From the NCBI GenBank assembly GCA_945860335.1, contig CAMAQW010000086.1, positions 1 through 6,854 on the forward strand: DNA of 6,854 nt. The letters are read 5' to 3'. The stretch is from Sediminibacterium ginsengisoli. GTDB lineage: Bacteria > Bacteroidota > Bacteroidia > Chitinophagales > Chitinophagaceae. Below are positions 5,920 through 6,854 of the stretch, piece by piece (within the stretch, counting starts at the first letter, position 1; every line of letters begins with the position of its first letter). The translations under genes were made by a program, and so were the position numbers. The notes beneath the pieces are model-generated. The model ran no database searches. It worked only from the letters and a program-made list of their open reading frames with translations, and had not been told where the DNA came from.

Positions 5920-6854
5920 ATGCTCGATAAGTTAGAAGCCATAAAAGCCCGTTTTGACCAGGTAGGTATTGCCCTTACCAATCCCGAAATTATCAATGAC
6001 CAAAAACAATTTGGGGCCTACAGTAAGGAGTATCGTTCTTTGGAAAAAATCGTACAGCCTTACGAAGCCTATGTTCGTGTGCTTGCCGATTACAGTTTTG
6101 CTAAAGAGAGCCAAAATAGTAGTGATGAAGATATGCGCGAGTTGGCTAAAATGGAATTACCTGATTTAGAAATAAAAAAAGAGGAACTAGAAGCGTTATT
6201 AACCAAACTATTAATTCCTAAAGATCCTCAGGACGATAAAAATGCCATTTTGGAAATTAGAGCAGGAACAGGTGGAGACGAAGCCAGTTTGTTTGCTGGT
6301 GATTTATTAGGCATGTATTTACGTTACTGTGCTAAAAAAGGTTGGAAAACAGCCGTGGTGAGTGAAAGTGAAGGTACCGTTGGTGGCTACAAAGAAGTGA
6401 TATTGGAAGTAACCGGCGAAGATGTATATGGTACCCTCAAATTTGAAAGTGGCGTACACCGCGTGCAAAGGGTTCCTAACACAGAAACACAAGGTCGCGT
6501 ACATACATCCGCTGCAACGGTTGCAGTAATGCCGGAAGCAGAAGAAGTGGATTTTGAATTGAAAGAGAGTGATGTGAAAATGGAAACCGCAAGAAGTGGT
6601 GGTGCGGGTGGACAAAACGTAAACAAAGTAGAAACAAAAGTTTTTTTAACGCATATTCCTACTGGCGTTGTAGTGGTTTGTCAAACAGAAAGATCGCAAC
6701 TTGGTAACCGCGAAAAAGCCATGAATATGCTTCGTACAAAATTATACGAAGAGCAGGTGCGCAAACAAGAAGAAGAAATTTCTACAAGGCGTAAAACACT
6801 CGTAAGTACCGGCGATAGAAGTGCTAAAATAAGAACCTACAACTGGCCACAGGG
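5920..6854 (+). CDS. prfA: Peptide chain release factor 1 (partial, C-terminus off the right edge)
   Basis: RF1 recognises UAA and UAG in the ribosomal A site and triggers peptide release. The window holds 311 residues plus two bases of the next codon; the family is about 355-360 long, so roughly 45-50 are missing. ATG 5920 is fixed by an in-frame TAA two codons upstream. Residues about 1-105 form the helical N-terminal domain (starts LDKLEAIKARFDQV), then EIRAGTGGDEASLFAGDL begins the core. The stop-codon-reading tripeptide is P186-N-T188 in VQRVPNTETQGRVHTSAA; the PxT form marks RF1, as RF2 has SPF. The catalytic loop GGQ is at 230-232 (SGGAGGQNVNKVETKV), the glutamine normally methylated by PrmC. 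STGDRSAKIRTYN near 296 closes the visible part. The GGQ loop reads QNVNKVET rather than the QHVNKTDS of E. coli RF1, which I believe occurs in related Bacteroidota. Open frames on the opposite strand are shadows of this gene. Confidence 0.95.
   Translation, partial: MLDKLEAIKARFDQVGIALTNPEIINDQKQFGAYSKEYRSLEKIVQPYEAYVRVLADYSFAKESQNSSDEDMRELAKMELPDLEIKKEELEALLTKLLIPKDPQDDKNAILEIRAGTGGDEASLFAGDLLGMYLRYCAKKGWKTAVVSESEGTVGGYKEVILEVTGEDVYGTLKFESGVHRVQRVPNTETQGRVHTSAATVAVMPEAEEVDFELKESDVKMETARSGGAGGQNVNKVETKVFLTHIPTGVVVVCQTERSQLGNREKAMNMLRTKLYEEQVRKQEEEISTRRKTLVSTGDRSAKIRTYNWPQ

Noticed and set aside
5932..6626. Several open frames of 60-98 codons on both strands inside prfA
   Set aside because: They overlap conserved RF1 coding sequence, and their translations show no family resemblance and are rich in Cys/Phe/Thr as expected for off-frame reading.
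5920..6854. Release factor 2 (prfB) instead of RF1
   Set aside because: The recognition loop has PNT (PxT type), not SPF, and no programmed-frameshift site near the start was seen.
1..6854. CRISPR array, tRNA, rRNA, insertion sequence or prophage
   Set aside because: No spaced direct repeats of array type, no cloverleaf or rRNA sequence recognised, and no transposase, integrase or phage protein in any frame; nearly all bases are covered by chromosomal genes.

Overview
The window looks like chromosomal DNA of a Bacteroidota species, probably from the Chitinophagales/Sphingobacteriia side. Four things point there. The DNA is AT-rich, and starts lack clear Shine-Dalgarno sites. Two upstream regions carry exact TAnnTTTG -7 promoter elements typical of this phylum. 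The proteins (gamma-alpha fused KorA, the 252-residue Bax inhibitor-1 homologue, and the release factor) resemble Bacteroidota versions as I remember them. No database search was possible, so the lineage is an inference.

Layout, left to right. A partial korA gene, the alpha subunit of a CoA-dependent 2-oxoacid:ferredoxin oxidoreductase, runs leftward off the left edge (1-1768, minus). A 135-bp divergent intergenic region (1769-1903) follows, with a promoter on each side and a short palindrome between them. A Bax inhibitor-1/YccA membrane protein (1904-2662, plus) and a secreted class C beta-lactamase-fold serine hydrolase (2662-4218, plus) overlap by one base (TAATG). The hydrolase meets a secreted N-acyl-D-amino-acid deacylase-type amidohydrolase (4233-5813, minus) tail to tail with a 14-bp gap. 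A second divergent intergenic region (5814-5919) leads to prfA, peptide chain release factor 1, which runs off the right edge (5920-6854, plus).

How the genes relate. korA and prfA are core functions (2-oxoacid oxidation yielding reduced ferredoxin; translation termination). The two central enzymes both carry signal peptides. Both belong to families that often act on D-amino-acid-containing or N-acylated compounds, so they may share a periplasmic peptide-scavenging role; this is inference from families and proximity. No mobile element, CRISPR array, tRNA, rRNA or phage gene was seen.

The most unusual feature is a strong hairpin plus U-run at 2689-2724. It has the form of an intrinsic terminator for the Bax inhibitor gene but lies inside the first codons of the overlapping hydrolase, where it also encodes the signal peptide core. 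I found no convincing undescribed multi-gene system; most of the window is ordinary chromosomal content.
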